From: Azospirillum sp. B510
Lineage (GTDB): Bacteria; Pseudomonadota; Alphaproteobacteria; Azospirillales; Azospirillaceae
Direction: 5' to 3'
NCBI RefSeq assembly: GCF_000010725.1
Contig: NC_013854.1
Coordinates: 434,001 to 498,000, forward strand
DNA length: 64,000 nucleotides
Shown here: positions 43,228 to 53,739 of the stretch, piece by piece
Numbering within the stretch: position 1 is the first letter of the stretch
Layout: each line of letters opens with the position of its first letter
Position numbers and translations under genes: made by a program
The notes under the pieces: model-generated
Told to the model about the DNA's origin: nothing
The model's database searches: none
The model's input: only the letters and a program-made list of their open reading frames with translations

Positions 43228-44238
43228 TCAGCAGGTTTCCGGCCGGTCGAGGAAGCGCCCCAGCAGGGTGTGGGCCGCCGCCGTCGGGATGGTGGTGCCG
43301 GCGGTCACCTCCGCCTCGAGTCGCGCCAGATCGGCGCGCACGGCGGGGTGGGCGCGGAAGCGGTCGATCAGCGTCTCGCGGATCTCGCTCCACAGCCAGG
43401 CGCGGGCCTGTTCGGCGCGGCGGGTGGCGCGGGCGCCGTTGGCACCGGTCAGGGCCTTGTGCTCGCCGATGGTGTCCCACACCGTGTCGATGCCCACCTT
43501 CCGCACGGCGGAGCAGCTCAGCACCGGGACCCGCCAGTCGCCATGGCGCAGCAGGGTCAGCGCGTGGCGGTAATCGGCGACGGTGTGGCGGGCGGTGGCG
43601 GCGAGGTCGCCGTCGGCCTTGTTGACGACGACGAGGTCGGCCAGCTCGACGATGCCCTTCTTGATGCCTTGCAGCTCGTCGCCGCCGGCCGGCAGCAGCA
43701 GCAGCATGAACAGGTCGACCATGTCGGCCACCGCGGTCTCCGACTGGCCGACGCCGACGGTCTCGACGATGAGGACGTCGAAGCCGGCGGCCTCGCAGAT
43801 CAGCATCGCCTCGCGCGTGCGCCGCGCCACCCCGCCCAGCGTGGCGCCCGCCGGGGAGGGGCGGATGAAGGCGTCGGGCTCGCGCGACAGGTCGACCATG
43901 CGGGTCTTGTCGCCCAGGATCGAGCCACCGGTGCGCTGCGACGACGGATCGACCGCCAGCACCGCCACCTTGTGCCCCAGCCCGATGACATGCAGACCGA
44001 ACGCCTCGATGAAGGTCGATTTGCCCACCCCCGGCACGCCGGAGATGCCGAGTCGCACCGAGTTGCCGGTGTGGGGCAGCAGGGCGGCCAGCAGCGCGTC
44101 GGCGATGGCGCGATGGTCGGCGCGCGTCGATTCGATCAGCGTGATCGCCCGCGCCAGCGCCCGCCGGTCCCCCGACCGGACGGCCCCCGCGAGTTGGGTT
44201 GCGAGGTGGGCGGCGTCCTGCGGGGCGGTGTCGGTCAT
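43228..44238 (-). CDS. meaB: Methylmalonyl-CoA mutase-associated G3E GTPase MeaB
   Basis: A 336-aa GTPase of the MeaB/ArgK family. The G1 loop is RLGISGVPGVGKSTFIEAFG, followed by VAVLAVDPSSQRTGGSILGD, the G3 segment VETVGVGQSETAVADMVDLF and G4 NKAD in DLVVVNKADGDL. It protects or reloads adenosylcobalamin in methylmalonyl-CoA mutase in the cytosol. The mutase genes are not adjacent. The end RFLDRPETC is close to family length. Confidence 0.95.
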   Translation of the reverse strand: MTDTAPQDAAHLATQLAGAVRSGDRRALARAITLIESTRADHRAIADALLAALLPHTGNSVRLGISGVPGVGKSTFIEAFGLHVIGLGHKVAVLAVDPSSQRTGGSILGDKTRMVDLSREPDAFIRPSPAGATLGGVARRTREAMLICEAAGFDVLIVETVGVGQSETAVADMVDLFMLLLLPAGGDELQGIKKGIVELADLVVVNKADGDLAATARHTVADYRHALTLLRHGDWRVPVLSCSAVRKVGIDTVWDTIGEHKALTGANGARATRRAEQARAWLWSEIRETLIDRFRAHPAVRADLARLEAEVTAGTTIPTAAAHTLLGRFLDRPETC

Positions 44239-44305
44239 GATGGCGGCGTCGGTCAGTGCGAGGGGAGCGGTACCCTACCCGTGGAGCGGTCGGCGATAAA
44301 GCCCG

Positions 44306-44321
44306 CTCACGTCCGCGCCAC

Positions 44322-44335
<14 letters not shown>
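44306..44335. repeat. 15-bp tandem duplication at the yejF stop codon
   Basis: Two 15-bp units at 44306 and 44321 (CTCACGTCCGC plus four bases) match in 13 of 15 positions. On the minus strand each includes TGA in the same frame, so the stop is doubled. Confidence 0.8.
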
Positions 44336-45962
<1,627 letters not shown>

Positions 45963-45987
45963 GTCGGGCTCTTCACGGTCGTCATCG

Positions 45988-47067
45988 TCACTCCGCCGCC
46001 TCCTTGCGCGCCGCCGCCGCGGTCTCGTCCGGCGGCGCGCTGGACATCTGGGCGATGGTCTTGCGCGGGTCGAAGGCGTCGCGCACCGCCTCGCCGATGA
46101 AGATCAGCAGGCTCAGCATGATCGCCAGCACGAGGAAGGCGGTCAGCCCCAGCCAGGGCGCCTGGAGGTTGGCCTTGCCCTGGGCCAGCAGCTCGCCCAG
46201 CGACGGCGAGCCGGGCGGCAGGCCGAATCCCAGGAAATCCAGCGCGGTCAGGGTGGTGATCGAGCCGTTCAGGATGAAGGGCATGAAGGTCAGCGTCGCC
46301 ACCATGGCGTTGGGCAGCACATGGCGCACCATGATGGTGACGTCGCCGGCCCCCAGCGCCTTGGCGGCGCGCACGTAATCGAGGTTGCGCGCCCGCAGGA
46401 ACTCCGCCCGCACCACATGCACCAGCGCGGTCCAGGAGAACAGCAGCAGCAGGCCGAGCAGCCACCAGAAGGTCGGCGTCACCACGCTGGCCAGGATGAT
46501 CAGCAGGAACAGCGTCGGCAGCCCCTGCCAGATCTCGATGAAGCGTTGGAACAACAGGTCGGTCAGCCCGCCGAAATAGCCCTGGACCGCGCCGGCCGCC
46601 ACGCCGATGACCGAGGAGAAGGCGGTCAGCACCAGCCCGAACAGCACCGAGATGCGGAAGCCGTAGATCAGCCGCGCCACCACGTCGCGCCCCTGGTCGT
46701 CGGTGCCGAGCCAATTGTCGGCGGACGGCGGGGCGGGGGCGGGGACCGGCAGATTGTAGTTGATGGTGCGGTAGCTGTAGGGGATCGGCGGCCAGACCAT
46801 CCAGCCCTTGGCGGTGATCAGGTCGCGGACATAGGCGTCGCGGTAATCGGCCTCGGTCTCGAACTCGCCGCCGAAGGTGGTCTCGGGGTAGGTCCGGAAG
46901 ACCGGCCAGTAATAGTGATCCTCGTAGCGGACCAGCAGCGGCTTGTCGTTGGCGATGAACTCCGCCCCCAGCGAGACGGTGAACAGCGCCAGGAAGATCC
47001 AGAAGGACCAGAAGCCGCGGCGGTTCGCCTTGAAATTGGCCAGCCGGCGCCGGGTCAGCGGAGTCAT
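45988..47067 (-). CDS. yejE: Peptide ABC transporter permease YejE
   Basis: A 359-aa inner-membrane permease from ATG 47067. The N-terminal helix RRGFWSFWIFLALFTVSLGA is followed by a large periplasmic part with DNWLGTDDQGRDVVARLIYG, then five helices with the EAA loop VRAAKALGAGDVTIMVRHVL-P. It pairs with YejB. Its ATG shares one base with the yejB stop codon (TGATG), so they are coupled. Confidence 0.95.
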   Translation of the reverse strand: MTPLTRRRLANFKANRRGFWSFWIFLALFTVSLGAEFIANDKPLLVRYEDHYYWPVFRTYPETTFGGEFETEADYRDAYVRDLITAKGWMVWPPIPYSYRTINYNLPVPAPAPPSADNWLGTDDQGRDVVARLIYGFRISVLFGLVLTAFSSVIGVAAGAVQGYFGGLTDLLFQRFIEIWQGLPTLFLLIILASVVTPTFWWLLGLLLLFSWTALVHVVRAEFLRARNLDYVRAAKALGAGDVTIMVRHVLPNAMVATLTFMPFILNGSITTLTALDFLGFGLPPGSPSLGELLAQGKANLQAPWLGLTAFLVLAIMLSLLIFIGEAVRDAFDPRKTIAQMSSAPPDETAAAARKEAAE

Positions 47068-48176
47068 CACACCCTCCGCGAATCGAAGTCGATGCGGGGA
47101 TCGACCATCACATAGGTGATGTCGCCGACCAGATTCATGATCAGCCCCAGCAGGGTGAAGAAATAGAGCGTGCCGAACATCACCGGATAGTCGCGGTTGA
47201 TCGCCGCCTCGAAGCCCAGCAGTCCCAGCCCGTCGAGCGAGAAGATCACCTCGATCAGCATGGCGCCGGTGAACAGGATGCCGATGAAGGCGCCGGGGAA
47301 ACCGGCGATGACGATCAGCATGGCGTTGCGGAAGACATGGCCGTACAGCACGCGGTTCTCGGTCAGGCCCTTGGCCCGCGCGGTGGTGACATACTGCTTG
47401 CCGATCTCCTCCAGGAAGGAGTTCTTGGTCAGCATGGTCAGGCCGGCGAAGCCGCCGATCACCATGGAGAGCACCGGCAAGGCCATGTGCCAGAAGTAAT
47501 CCAGAATTTGCCTGTACCAGGGCAGGCCGGACCAATTGTCCGACACCAGACCGCGCAGCGGGAACCAGTCGAGATAGCGGCCGCCGGCGAACACGACGAT
47601 CAGCAGAACCGCGAACAGGAAACTGGGGATGGCGTAGCCGACGATGACGATTCCGGAGGTCCAGACGTCGAAGGGCTGGCCGTCGCGCACCGCCTTGGCG
47701 ATGCCGAGCGGGATGGAGACCAGATAGACGATCAGCGTCGTCCAGATGCCGAGCGAGATCGACACCGGCATCTTTTCCAGCACCAGATCGACGACGCGGC
47801 GGTCGCGGAAGTAGCTGGTGCCGAAATCGAACAGGATGTAGTTCGACATCATGTGGATGAAGCGCTCATGCAGCGGCTTGTCGAAGCCGAATTCCTTCTC
47901 CAGCTGCTTGATGAAGGCGGGATCCAGTCCCTGGGCGCCGCGGTATTTGCCGCCGCTGTCGCCGGCGGTCTGGGCCTGGCGTTGGGCGGCGTTGGCGTCG
48001 CCGCCGGCGCTGCCGCCGATGCGCGACGTCGCCTCCACCGCGGTGCCCTGGACGCGGGCGATCATCTGTTCGATCGGACCGCCGGGGGCGATCTGCACGA
48101 TCAGGAAATTGATCACCATGATCCCGAACAGGGTGGGGATGATCAGCAGCAGGCGGCGGATGATGTAGGCCAGCAT
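47067..48176 (-). CDS. yejB: Peptide ABC transporter permease YejB
   Basis: A 369-aa inner-membrane protein from ATG 48176 ([20 protein letters not shown]), the standard DppB-like opening. A periplasmic insert after the first helix (about residues 40-75) is Ala/Gly/Gln-rich. The EAA motif [21 protein letters not shown] and [21 protein letters not shown] identify the permease family. It is coupled to yejE. The first binding protein lies 85 bp upstream. Confidence 0.95.
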   Translation of the reverse strand: MLAYIIRRLLLIIPTLFGIMVINFLIVQIAPGGPIEQMIARVQGTAVEATSRIGGSAGGDANAAQRQAQTAGDSGGKYRGAQGLDPAFIKQLEKEFGFDKPLHERFIHMMSNYILFDFGTSYFRDRRVVDLVLEKMPVSISLGIWTTLIVYLVSIPLGIAKAVRDGQPFDVWTSGIVIVGYAIPSFLFAVLLIVVFAGGRYLDWFPLRGLVSDNWSGLPWYRQILDYFWHMALPVLSMVIGGFAGLTMLTKNSFLEEIGKQYVTTARAKGLTENRVLYGHVFRNAMLIVIAGFPGAFIGILFTGAMLIEVIFSLDGLGLLGFEAAINRDYPVMFGTLYFFTLLGLIMNLVGDITYVMVDPRIDFDSRRV

Positions 48177-48261
48177 CGCGGGTGTCCCGACCCTCCCCAA
48201 TCCTCAACGGTGACGCAAATCTAGACCGGTTTCGTGTCCCGGCGATGTCCCGGGCACCGTT

Positions 48262-50151
48262 TCAGGGCCCGGTCCTGCGGGCGCTGTTGGCGAGCTTGGC
48301 GTTCTTGTCCGCGTCGACCCACCAGCTGTCGAGGAAGCCCAGCCCGTATTTCTGGGCAACCGCGGGGTGGGAGAAACGGTTCCAGTAGGCGACGCGGTAG
48401 ACGTTGTCGTACCAGTTCGGGATGACATACCAGTTCCACAGCAGCACGCGGTCGAGCGCGCGGGTGGCGGTGATCAGCGCCGCGCGATCGGGCGCGGCGA
48501 TCACCGTTTCCACCAGCTTGTCCACCGCCGGGTTCTTGATGCCGATGGCGTTGCGGCTGCCCGGCTGGTCGGCGCGCGAGGATTCCCAGTAGTCGCGCTG
48601 CTCGTTGCCGGGCGACAATGACTGGAGGAACCGCTCGGTGGCCATATCGTAATCGAAATTATCGCTGCGGTTCTGATACTGCGCGCTGTCGACCACGCGG
48701 ATTTGCGCCTCGATCCCGGCGCGTTCCAGGTTGCGGACGAAGGGTTGGACGACACGCTCCAGATCGGCTTGGACCAGCAGGATCTCGAAGCGGAAGGGTT
48801 GGCCCTCGGCGTTGGTCAACTTGCCGTTCTTCAACTCCCAACCCGCCTCCTTCAGCAGGCCGAGTGCTGTGCGCAGGCTGCCACGGATGTTGCCGCTGGC
48901 ATCGGTCTTCGGCGGCTCATAGGGCTTGGTGAACACCTCGTCCGGGATCTGGCCGCGCAGCGGTTCCAGCAGCTTCAGCTCCTCCGGGGAGGGAAGCCCG
49001 GTGGCGGCCAGTTCGGTGTTGGCGAAATAGCTCTTGGTGCGCTGATAGAGGCCGTAGGACAGGTTGGCCCGCGTCCATTCATAATCAAACAGGTAATTCA
49101 GCGCCTCCCGCACGCGGCGATCCTGGAAGATCGGGCGGCGGATGTTGAAGACGAAGGCTTGCATTCCCTGCGGATCTTCGTTCTTCAACTCCTCCCGGAT
49201 GATCTGACCGCTTTCGATCGCGGGGGTTTTGTAACCGGTGACCCAGTTCTTCGACGAGTTCTCCAGCCGGAAATCATAGGCGCCGGCCTTGAACGCCTCG
49301 AAGGCGACGTCTAGGTCGCGGTAATAGTCGTAGCGGATGCGGTCGAAATTGTAGCGGCCGCGGTTGATCGGCAGATCCCGGCCCCACCAGTCCTTGACCC
49401 GTTCATAGGTGATGGCGCGGCCGGGCTGGACATCGACCACCTTGTAGGGGCCGCTGCCGAGCAGGGGCTCCAGCGTCGTGGCGGCGAAATCGCGGTTGGC
49501 GAAGAACTGTTTGGGCAGCACCGGCAGCTGGCCCATGATGACCGGAAGCTCGGGGTTGTCGCCATTCCGGAACGAGAACCTGACCGTGCGTTCGCCGGTC
49601 TTCTCCGCCTTCACCACATCGGCGTAATAGGTGCGGTAGAGCGGGTGGCCCTTTTCCTTCAGGGTGTCGAAGCTCCAGATCACGTCGTCGGCGGTGACCG
49701 GCGTGCCGTCGTGGAAGCGGGCCTGGGGACGCAGGGTGAAGGCGACCCAGGTCCGGTCGTCGGCGACCTGGATGGTCTCGGCCAGCAGGCCATATTCGGT
49801 GAGTCCGCCCTCGTCGCCGTTGCTGGTGGTCAGCGTCTCGAACACCAGCCCGGCCCCGGCGGCGGCCTGTCCGCGCAGGATGAAGGGGTTGAGGTTGTCG
49901 AAGGCGCCGAAGGCCATCATCTTGACCTCGCCGCCTTTCGGGGCGTCGGGGTTGACATAGTCGAGATGCTGGAAGTCCGGCCCGTATTTCGGCGCTCCAT
50001 GCAGACTCAGGGCATGGCCGCCCTGGCTCTGCGCCGCCAGCGGGGAGGCCATCAGCAGGAGCCCCGCGACCGCTCCGGCCACGCCACTGCCCAGCCCACG
50101 GCCCAGCCCCCTGCCCAATCGGCCTCCCAGCGACCGCATCCGACCCGCCAT
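48262..50151 (-). CDS. yejA: Peptide ABC transporter substrate-binding protein, YejA-type (copy 1)
   Basis: A 629-aa periplasmic protein from ATG 50151, with a Gly/Arg-rich signal (RLGRGLGRGLGSGVAGAVAG) cleaved near SPLAAQ. The SBP family 5 core includes LDYVNPDAPKGGEVKMMAFG, ARFHDGTPVTADDVIWSF, LEPLLGSGPYKVVDVQPGR and YNFDRIRYDYYRDLDVAFEA. YejA-type proteins bind tetra- to hexapeptides and modified peptides. It sits between the second copy and yejB, all minus strand. Two such genes in series are unusual. Confidence 0.93.
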   Translation of the reverse strand: MAGRMRSLGGRLGRGLGRGLGSGVAGAVAGLLLMASPLAAQSQGGHALSLHGAPKYGPDFQHLDYVNPDAPKGGEVKMMAFGAFDNLNPFILRGQAAAGAGLVFETLTTSNGDEGGLTEYGLLAETIQVADDRTWVAFTLRPQARFHDGTPVTADDVIWSFDTLKEKGHPLYRTYYADVVKAEKTGERTVRFSFRNGDNPELPVIMGQLPVLPKQFFANRDFAATTLEPLLGSGPYKVVDVQPGRAITYERVKDWWGRDLPINRGRYNFDRIRYDYYRDLDVAFEAFKAGAYDFRLENSSKNWVTGYKTPAIESGQIIREELKNEDPQGMQAFVFNIRRPIFQDRRVREALNYLFDYEWTRANLSYGLYQRTKSYFANTELAATGLPSPEELKLLEPLRGQIPDEVFTKPYEPPKTDASGNIRGSLRTALGLLKEAGWELKNGKLTNAEGQPFRFEILLVQADLERVVQPFVRNLERAGIEAQIRVVDSAQYQNRSDNFDYDMATERFLQSLSPGNEQRDYWESSRADQPGSRNAIGIKNPAVDKLVETVIAAPDRAALITATRALDRVLLWNWYVIPNWYDNVYRVAYWNRFSHPAVAQKYGLGFLDSWWVDADKNAKLANSARRTGP

Positions 50152-50225
50152 TCCCGATCCCCTCCCTTGCCCGTTTTGCCGAAAGCTCTTCAGTCTGATG
50201 GAGTTAGCCCCGCAATGGGGCGGCA

Positions 50226-52076
50226 TCAAGGCTGTGCGGCCTTCTTGGTCGCATCGACCCACCAGGTCGCCGGGAAATTGGTGCTGCGGAAGCCCTGGTC
50301 GTATTTCGGCCAGACCGTGGGATGGGCCAGCCACGCCTTGTGGGCGACCCAGCTGTCCGGGTTGTGCCATTGCGGCACCATGTAGAAGCCCCACAGCAGA
50401 ACGCGGTCGAGCGCGCGGGTGGCGGCCTGGACGGTTTCCAGATCCTTCGCCGTCAGCGCCTTCTCGATCATCGCGTCGGCCACCGGGTCATGGATGCCGG
50501 AATAATTGGCCGATCCCTTGAGGCCGGCGGCGGCGGAGCCGAAATAGCTGCGCAGCTCGGTGCCGGGCGGGGTGAAGAAGGCGAGATTGATGGTGGTGGC
50601 GTCGAAATCGAACTCGTCGAGCCGCGCCTGATACTGGGCGGTGTCGACGAGGCGCATGGTGGCGTCGATGCCGATCCGGCGCAGGGTCTCGATATAGGGC
50701 TGGGTGACACGGGTCAGCGCGCCGGTGCCGTCGAGGAACTCGATCGCCATCACCGCGCCGGTCTTCACGTTGGTCAGCTTGCCGTTGCGGGTCTCCCAGC
50801 CGGCCTCCTTGAACAGGCGCGTCGCCTCGCGGACCTGGGCGCGGTTGTTGCCGCCGCCGTCGGTGGCCGGCAGGGTGAAGGGCTGGGTCAGCAGCCGCTC
50901 GGACAGTTGCGCCTTGAACGGCTCCAGCAGGGCCAGCTCCGCCGGAGTGGGCGGCCCCTTGGCGCCGAAGTCGGAATTGGGGAAGTTGCTCAGCGTCCGT
51001 TTGTACTGGCCATAGAGGATGTTCTTCTGGATCCAGTCGAAATCGAACAGCAGGGTCAGCGCCTCGCGCACGCGCGGGTCGGCGAACTTGTCGCGGCGGG
51101 TGTTCAGGCGGAAGCCCTGGGCGCCCAGCGGCAGCTCGCTCGGCACCTCCAGCTTCAGGACGCGGCCGTCCCTGGCGGCGGGGAAGTCGTAGCCGGTGGT
51201 CCAGCGCGCCGCCCGGTATTCGCCGCGGAAATCATAGGCGCCGGCCTTGAACGCCTCGAACATCACGTCGTCGTCACGGTAGAAATCATCCTTCACCGTG
51301 TCGAAATTGTAGAAGCCGCGCGCGGTCGGCAGATCCTTCGCCCACCAGTCGGCGACCCGCTCATAGGTGATGGAGCGGCCGGGATCGACCGTTTTGATGC
51401 GGTAGGGACCGCTGCCCAGCACCGGTTCCAGCGTCGTCTTGGCGATGTCACGACCGTTCGATGTCCACCAATGCTTGGGCTGGGGCGAGAAGGTGGTGGC
51501 GAAATCGATGATCGGCTTGATCTCCCCGGTGCCGGTCAGGGTGATCTTGAAACGGCGCTCGTCCAGCGCCTCGACCTTGGCGATGTGGTCGAGAAAGGAT
51601 TTGAGGAAGGGCGCGCCATGGGCCTGGATCGCGTCCCAGGTGAAGACGATGTCGGCGCTGGTGATCGGCGCGCCGTCATGCCAACGCGCACCCTGGCGCA
51701 GCGTGAAGACCGCCCAGCCGTAATCGTCGGGGAGCTCCACGCTTTCGGCGAGATGGGCATAGGCGGCGTCGAGTTCCCAGCCGGAGCCGACCATCAGCGT
51801 GTCGGAGATCAGCCCCAGCGTGCGCGGCCGCACCCCGCGCAGGATCAGCGTGTTCAGGCTGTCATAGGTGCCCGGCTGCGATTCCGCCACCCCGATCGAG
51901 CCGCCCTTGGGCGCGTCGGGATTGACCTGGGGGAAATGGGTGAAGCCGGGCTTGAACCGCGGCTCGCCGAACTGCCTCAGCGCGGTGACGGTTCTGGTCG
52001 CCGCGAGGGCGGGCGCGAGGGCGGCCGGCGCGGCCAGGGTCAGGATCGTGGCGGCGAGGACGAGAAGGCGGCGCAT
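50226..52076 (-). CDS. Peptide ABC transporter substrate-binding protein, YejA-type (copy 2)
   Basis: A 616-aa periplasmic protein, first gene of the yej run, from ATG 52076, with signal peptide MRRLLVLAATILTLAAPAAL. It is a diverged paralogue of the next gene: both hold NPDAPKGG, LEP-[VL]-LGSGPY, ITYERV and the RALDRVLLW segment. Key stretches include GARWHDGAPITSADIVFTWD and YRDDDVMFEAFKAGAYDFRG. It may bind a different peptide class. The gap to copy 1 is 74 bp. A short 13-bp tandem repeat lies in the upstream region. Confidence 0.92.
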   Translation of the reverse strand: MRRLLVLAATILTLAAPAALAPALAATRTVTALRQFGEPRFKPGFTHFPQVNPDAPKGGSIGVAESQPGTYDSLNTLILRGVRPRTLGLISDTLMVGSGWELDAAYAHLAESVELPDDYGWAVFTLRQGARWHDGAPITSADIVFTWDAIQAHGAPFLKSFLDHIAKVEALDERRFKITLTGTGEIKPIIDFATTFSPQPKHWWTSNGRDIAKTTLEPVLGSGPYRIKTVDPGRSITYERVADWWAKDLPTARGFYNFDTVKDDFYRDDDVMFEAFKAGAYDFRGEYRAARWTTGYDFPAARDGRVLKLEVPSELPLGAQGFRLNTRRDKFADPRVREALTLLFDFDWIQKNILYGQYKRTLSNFPNSDFGAKGPPTPAELALLEPFKAQLSERLLTQPFTLPATDGGGNNRAQVREATRLFKEAGWETRNGKLTNVKTGAVMAIEFLDGTGALTRVTQPYIETLRRIGIDATMRLVDTAQYQARLDEFDFDATTINLAFFTPPGTELRSYFGSAAAGLKGSANYSGIHDPVADAMIEKALTAKDLETVQAATRALDRVLLWGFYMVPQWHNPDSWVAHKAWLAHPTVWPKYDQGFRSTNFPATWWVDATKKAAQP

Positions 52077-52137
52077 CGGCGGTCCTGTGCGGGGGACGGG
52101 CATTCTGGTTAGATTGCCACGCCGGCCCCCCGGTCAA

Positions 52138-52163
52138 GCGCAATCCTCTGGCGCAATCCTCTG
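52138..52163. repeat. 13-bp tandem duplication upstream of the yej genes
   Basis: Two perfect adjacent copies of GCGCAATCCTCTG at 52138 and 52151, with a partial third (GCGCGATTCC) after. They fill the gap between a hypothetical gene end and the second YejA-type start. Confidence 0.85.
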
Positions 52164-52195
52164 GCGCGATTCCCAAGCGCAATTGGGCTGCGGGG

Positions 52196-52708
52196 TCAGA
52201 GGCCCGGCACCGCCCGCCAATGGTCGGCCATGCGGTCCATCAGCTGGCGGTAGCGGCGGTCGGTCCGCATCAGCTTGCGCAGCGCCTTGCCGTTGCGCGG
52301 GTCGGCCAGCATCCAGCGCTCCGCCGCCGCCTGATGTTCGGGATGGATCGACAGGATGTAGAAGCCGGCCTGTTCCGCGGACGAGATGTCCGCCTCCCGC
52401 AGCCCCTCCAGGATGGCGCCGACATAGATCGGCAGCACCCGGCGGAAATCCTCCGGCCCGCTCGCCGCCTGCCCCTCGGCCTCGGCAAGGTCGGCGGAGG
52501 CGCCGCCGCCGGCCATCAGCGCCTGCCGCTCCGCCGCCGGCAGGGCGAAGAAGGCGTCCAGACCCAGCAGCAGGTCGCAGATGGTCTTCTTGCGCACCAT
52601 CCAGTTGGACCCGTCCGACACCCGCGCCGCCAGCCCTTCCAGAAAGGGCTTCAGCTTTTCAGGGGAGGTTTCGAAGACGGAACGGGCGGGCGGGTCGATG
52701 GAGATCAT
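52196..52708 (-). CDS. Hypothetical 170-aa protein
   Basis: A 170-aa protein, mostly alpha-helical, with no signal peptide. Segments are LKPFLEGLAARVSDGSNWMV, RKKTICDLLLGLDAFFALPA, IYVGAILEGLREADISSAEQ and a basic C-terminus (LRKLMRTDRRYRQLMDRMAD). I recognise no domain. It lies between hisN (47 bp upstream) and the yej run on the same strand, so it may share a transcript with hisN. Confidence 0.65.
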   Translation of the reverse strand: MISIDPPARSVFETSPEKLKPFLEGLAARVSDGSNWMVRKKTICDLLLGLDAFFALPAAERQALMAGGGASADLAEAEGQAASGPEDFRRVLPIYVGAILEGLREADISSAEQAGFYILSIHPEHQAAAERWMLADPRNGKALRKLMRTDRRYRQLMDRMADHWRAVPGL

Positions 52709-52755
52709 TTCGGAGTCCGAACGGATGATTGATGGCGGTGGTTCGGCCAGCCAGC

Positions 52756-53538
52756 TCAGCCGGCGAGGGCGGCCATGGCCTCCCGGTGGGTCCGCGGGTC
52801 GCCGGCGGCGATCACCCGGCCGCCGGAGGTGGCGTCAAGCGGCTTGCCCTCCCAATCCGTCATCACCCCGCCGGCTCCGGTCACCACCGGCACCAGGGCG
52901 GCGAAGTCGTACAGCTTCAGCCCCGACTCGACGACGAGGTCGTAATAGCCCGACGCCAGCAGGCCATAGCTGTAGCAGTCGCCGCCATAGGAGGCGGTCT
53001 TCACCCTGGCGGCGACGCGGCGGTAGGCCTCGTAATCGCCGCCGGGGAACAGGTCGGGCGAGGTGGTGCCGAACATGGCGGCGGAAAGACCGCCGGGGCA
53101 GGGGCGCACCCGCACCGGCTGGCCGTTGTGGGTGGTCGGGCGGCCCTCGACGCCGATCCAGCGGTCGCCGACGATGGGCTGGTCGATGATGCCCAGCACC
53201 GGGCGGCCCTGGTGCAGCAGGGCGATCAGCGTGCCGAAGATCGGCCGCCCGGTGATGAAGGATTTGGTGCCGTCGATCGGGTCGATCACCCACACCCACT
53301 CCGCGTCCAGATTCTTGACGCCATGCTCCTCGCCATGAATGCCGTCGTCGGGGCGCTGGCTTTCGATGATGGTGCGGATGACATGCTCCGCCTCGCGGTC
53401 GGCGACGGTGACCGGCGAGGCGTCGGCCTTGTCGTCGATGGCGACGGGGGTGCGGAAATAACGGCGGACCACGCTGCCGCCGGAGTCGGCCAACCGCTGG
53501 GCGAGCGCCACCATCGGGGCGGGGCAGGGTTCGGTCAT
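52756..53538 (-). CDS. hisN: Histidinol-phosphatase, inositol monophosphatase family
   Basis: A 260-aa Mg-dependent phosphatase. Metal-binding motifs are HGEEHG (Glu), WVIDPIDGTKSFITG (Asp-Pro-Ile-Asp-Gly-Thr) and the later KLYDFAALVPVVTGAGG (Asp). The family includes inositol monophosphatases, CysQ and HisN; the context KSFITGRPIFGTLIAL and the alphaproteobacterial usage favour histidinol-phosphatase in histidine synthesis. No other his gene is near, so the assignment rests on the sequence alone. It is divergent from nudC. Confidence 0.85.
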   Translation of the reverse strand: MTEPCPAPMVALAQRLADSGGSVVRRYFRTPVAIDDKADASPVTVADREAEHVIRTIIESQRPDDGIHGEEHGVKNLDAEWVWVIDPIDGTKSFITGRPIFGTLIALLHQGRPVLGIIDQPIVGDRWIGVEGRPTTHNGQPVRVRPCPGGLSAAMFGTTSPDLFPGGDYEAYRRVAARVKTASYGGDCYSYGLLASGYYDLVVESGLKLYDFAALVPVVTGAGGVMTDWEGKPLDATSGGRVIAAGDPRTHREAMAALAG

Positions 53539-53606
53539 GGTCGCTCCTTGAAAGCTGCTGTCGGAATCGGTCGCCGCATCCTAACGGCGCGGGTTCGCCC
53601 CGGAAA

Positions 53607-53650
53607 CCCGAAAGCGCCCGGCGCATCATCCGGGGCCGGGCGCTCTCGGG
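53607..53650. repeat. Strong inverted repeat between hisN and nudC
   Basis: 16-nt arms (53607-53622 and 53635-53650, cores AGCGCCCGGC and GCCGGGCGCT) match in 15 of 16 positions with a 12-nt loop. It lies between two divergent starts (53538 and 53740), where a terminator would be odd; it may be an operator or leader structure. Confidence 0.55.
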
Positions 53651-53739
53651 TTCCCGGGGACAAGCCCGATTTGCGCTGGACAGCTCATCCGCCGGGAGGG
53701 CTTTCCGGCCGGCGCGTCCTGTGGCAGCCTCGACCGGCC

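Noticed and set aside
52729..53739. Long in-frame extension of nudC
   Set aside because: It runs antisense through hisN; nudC homology starts only at about 53740.
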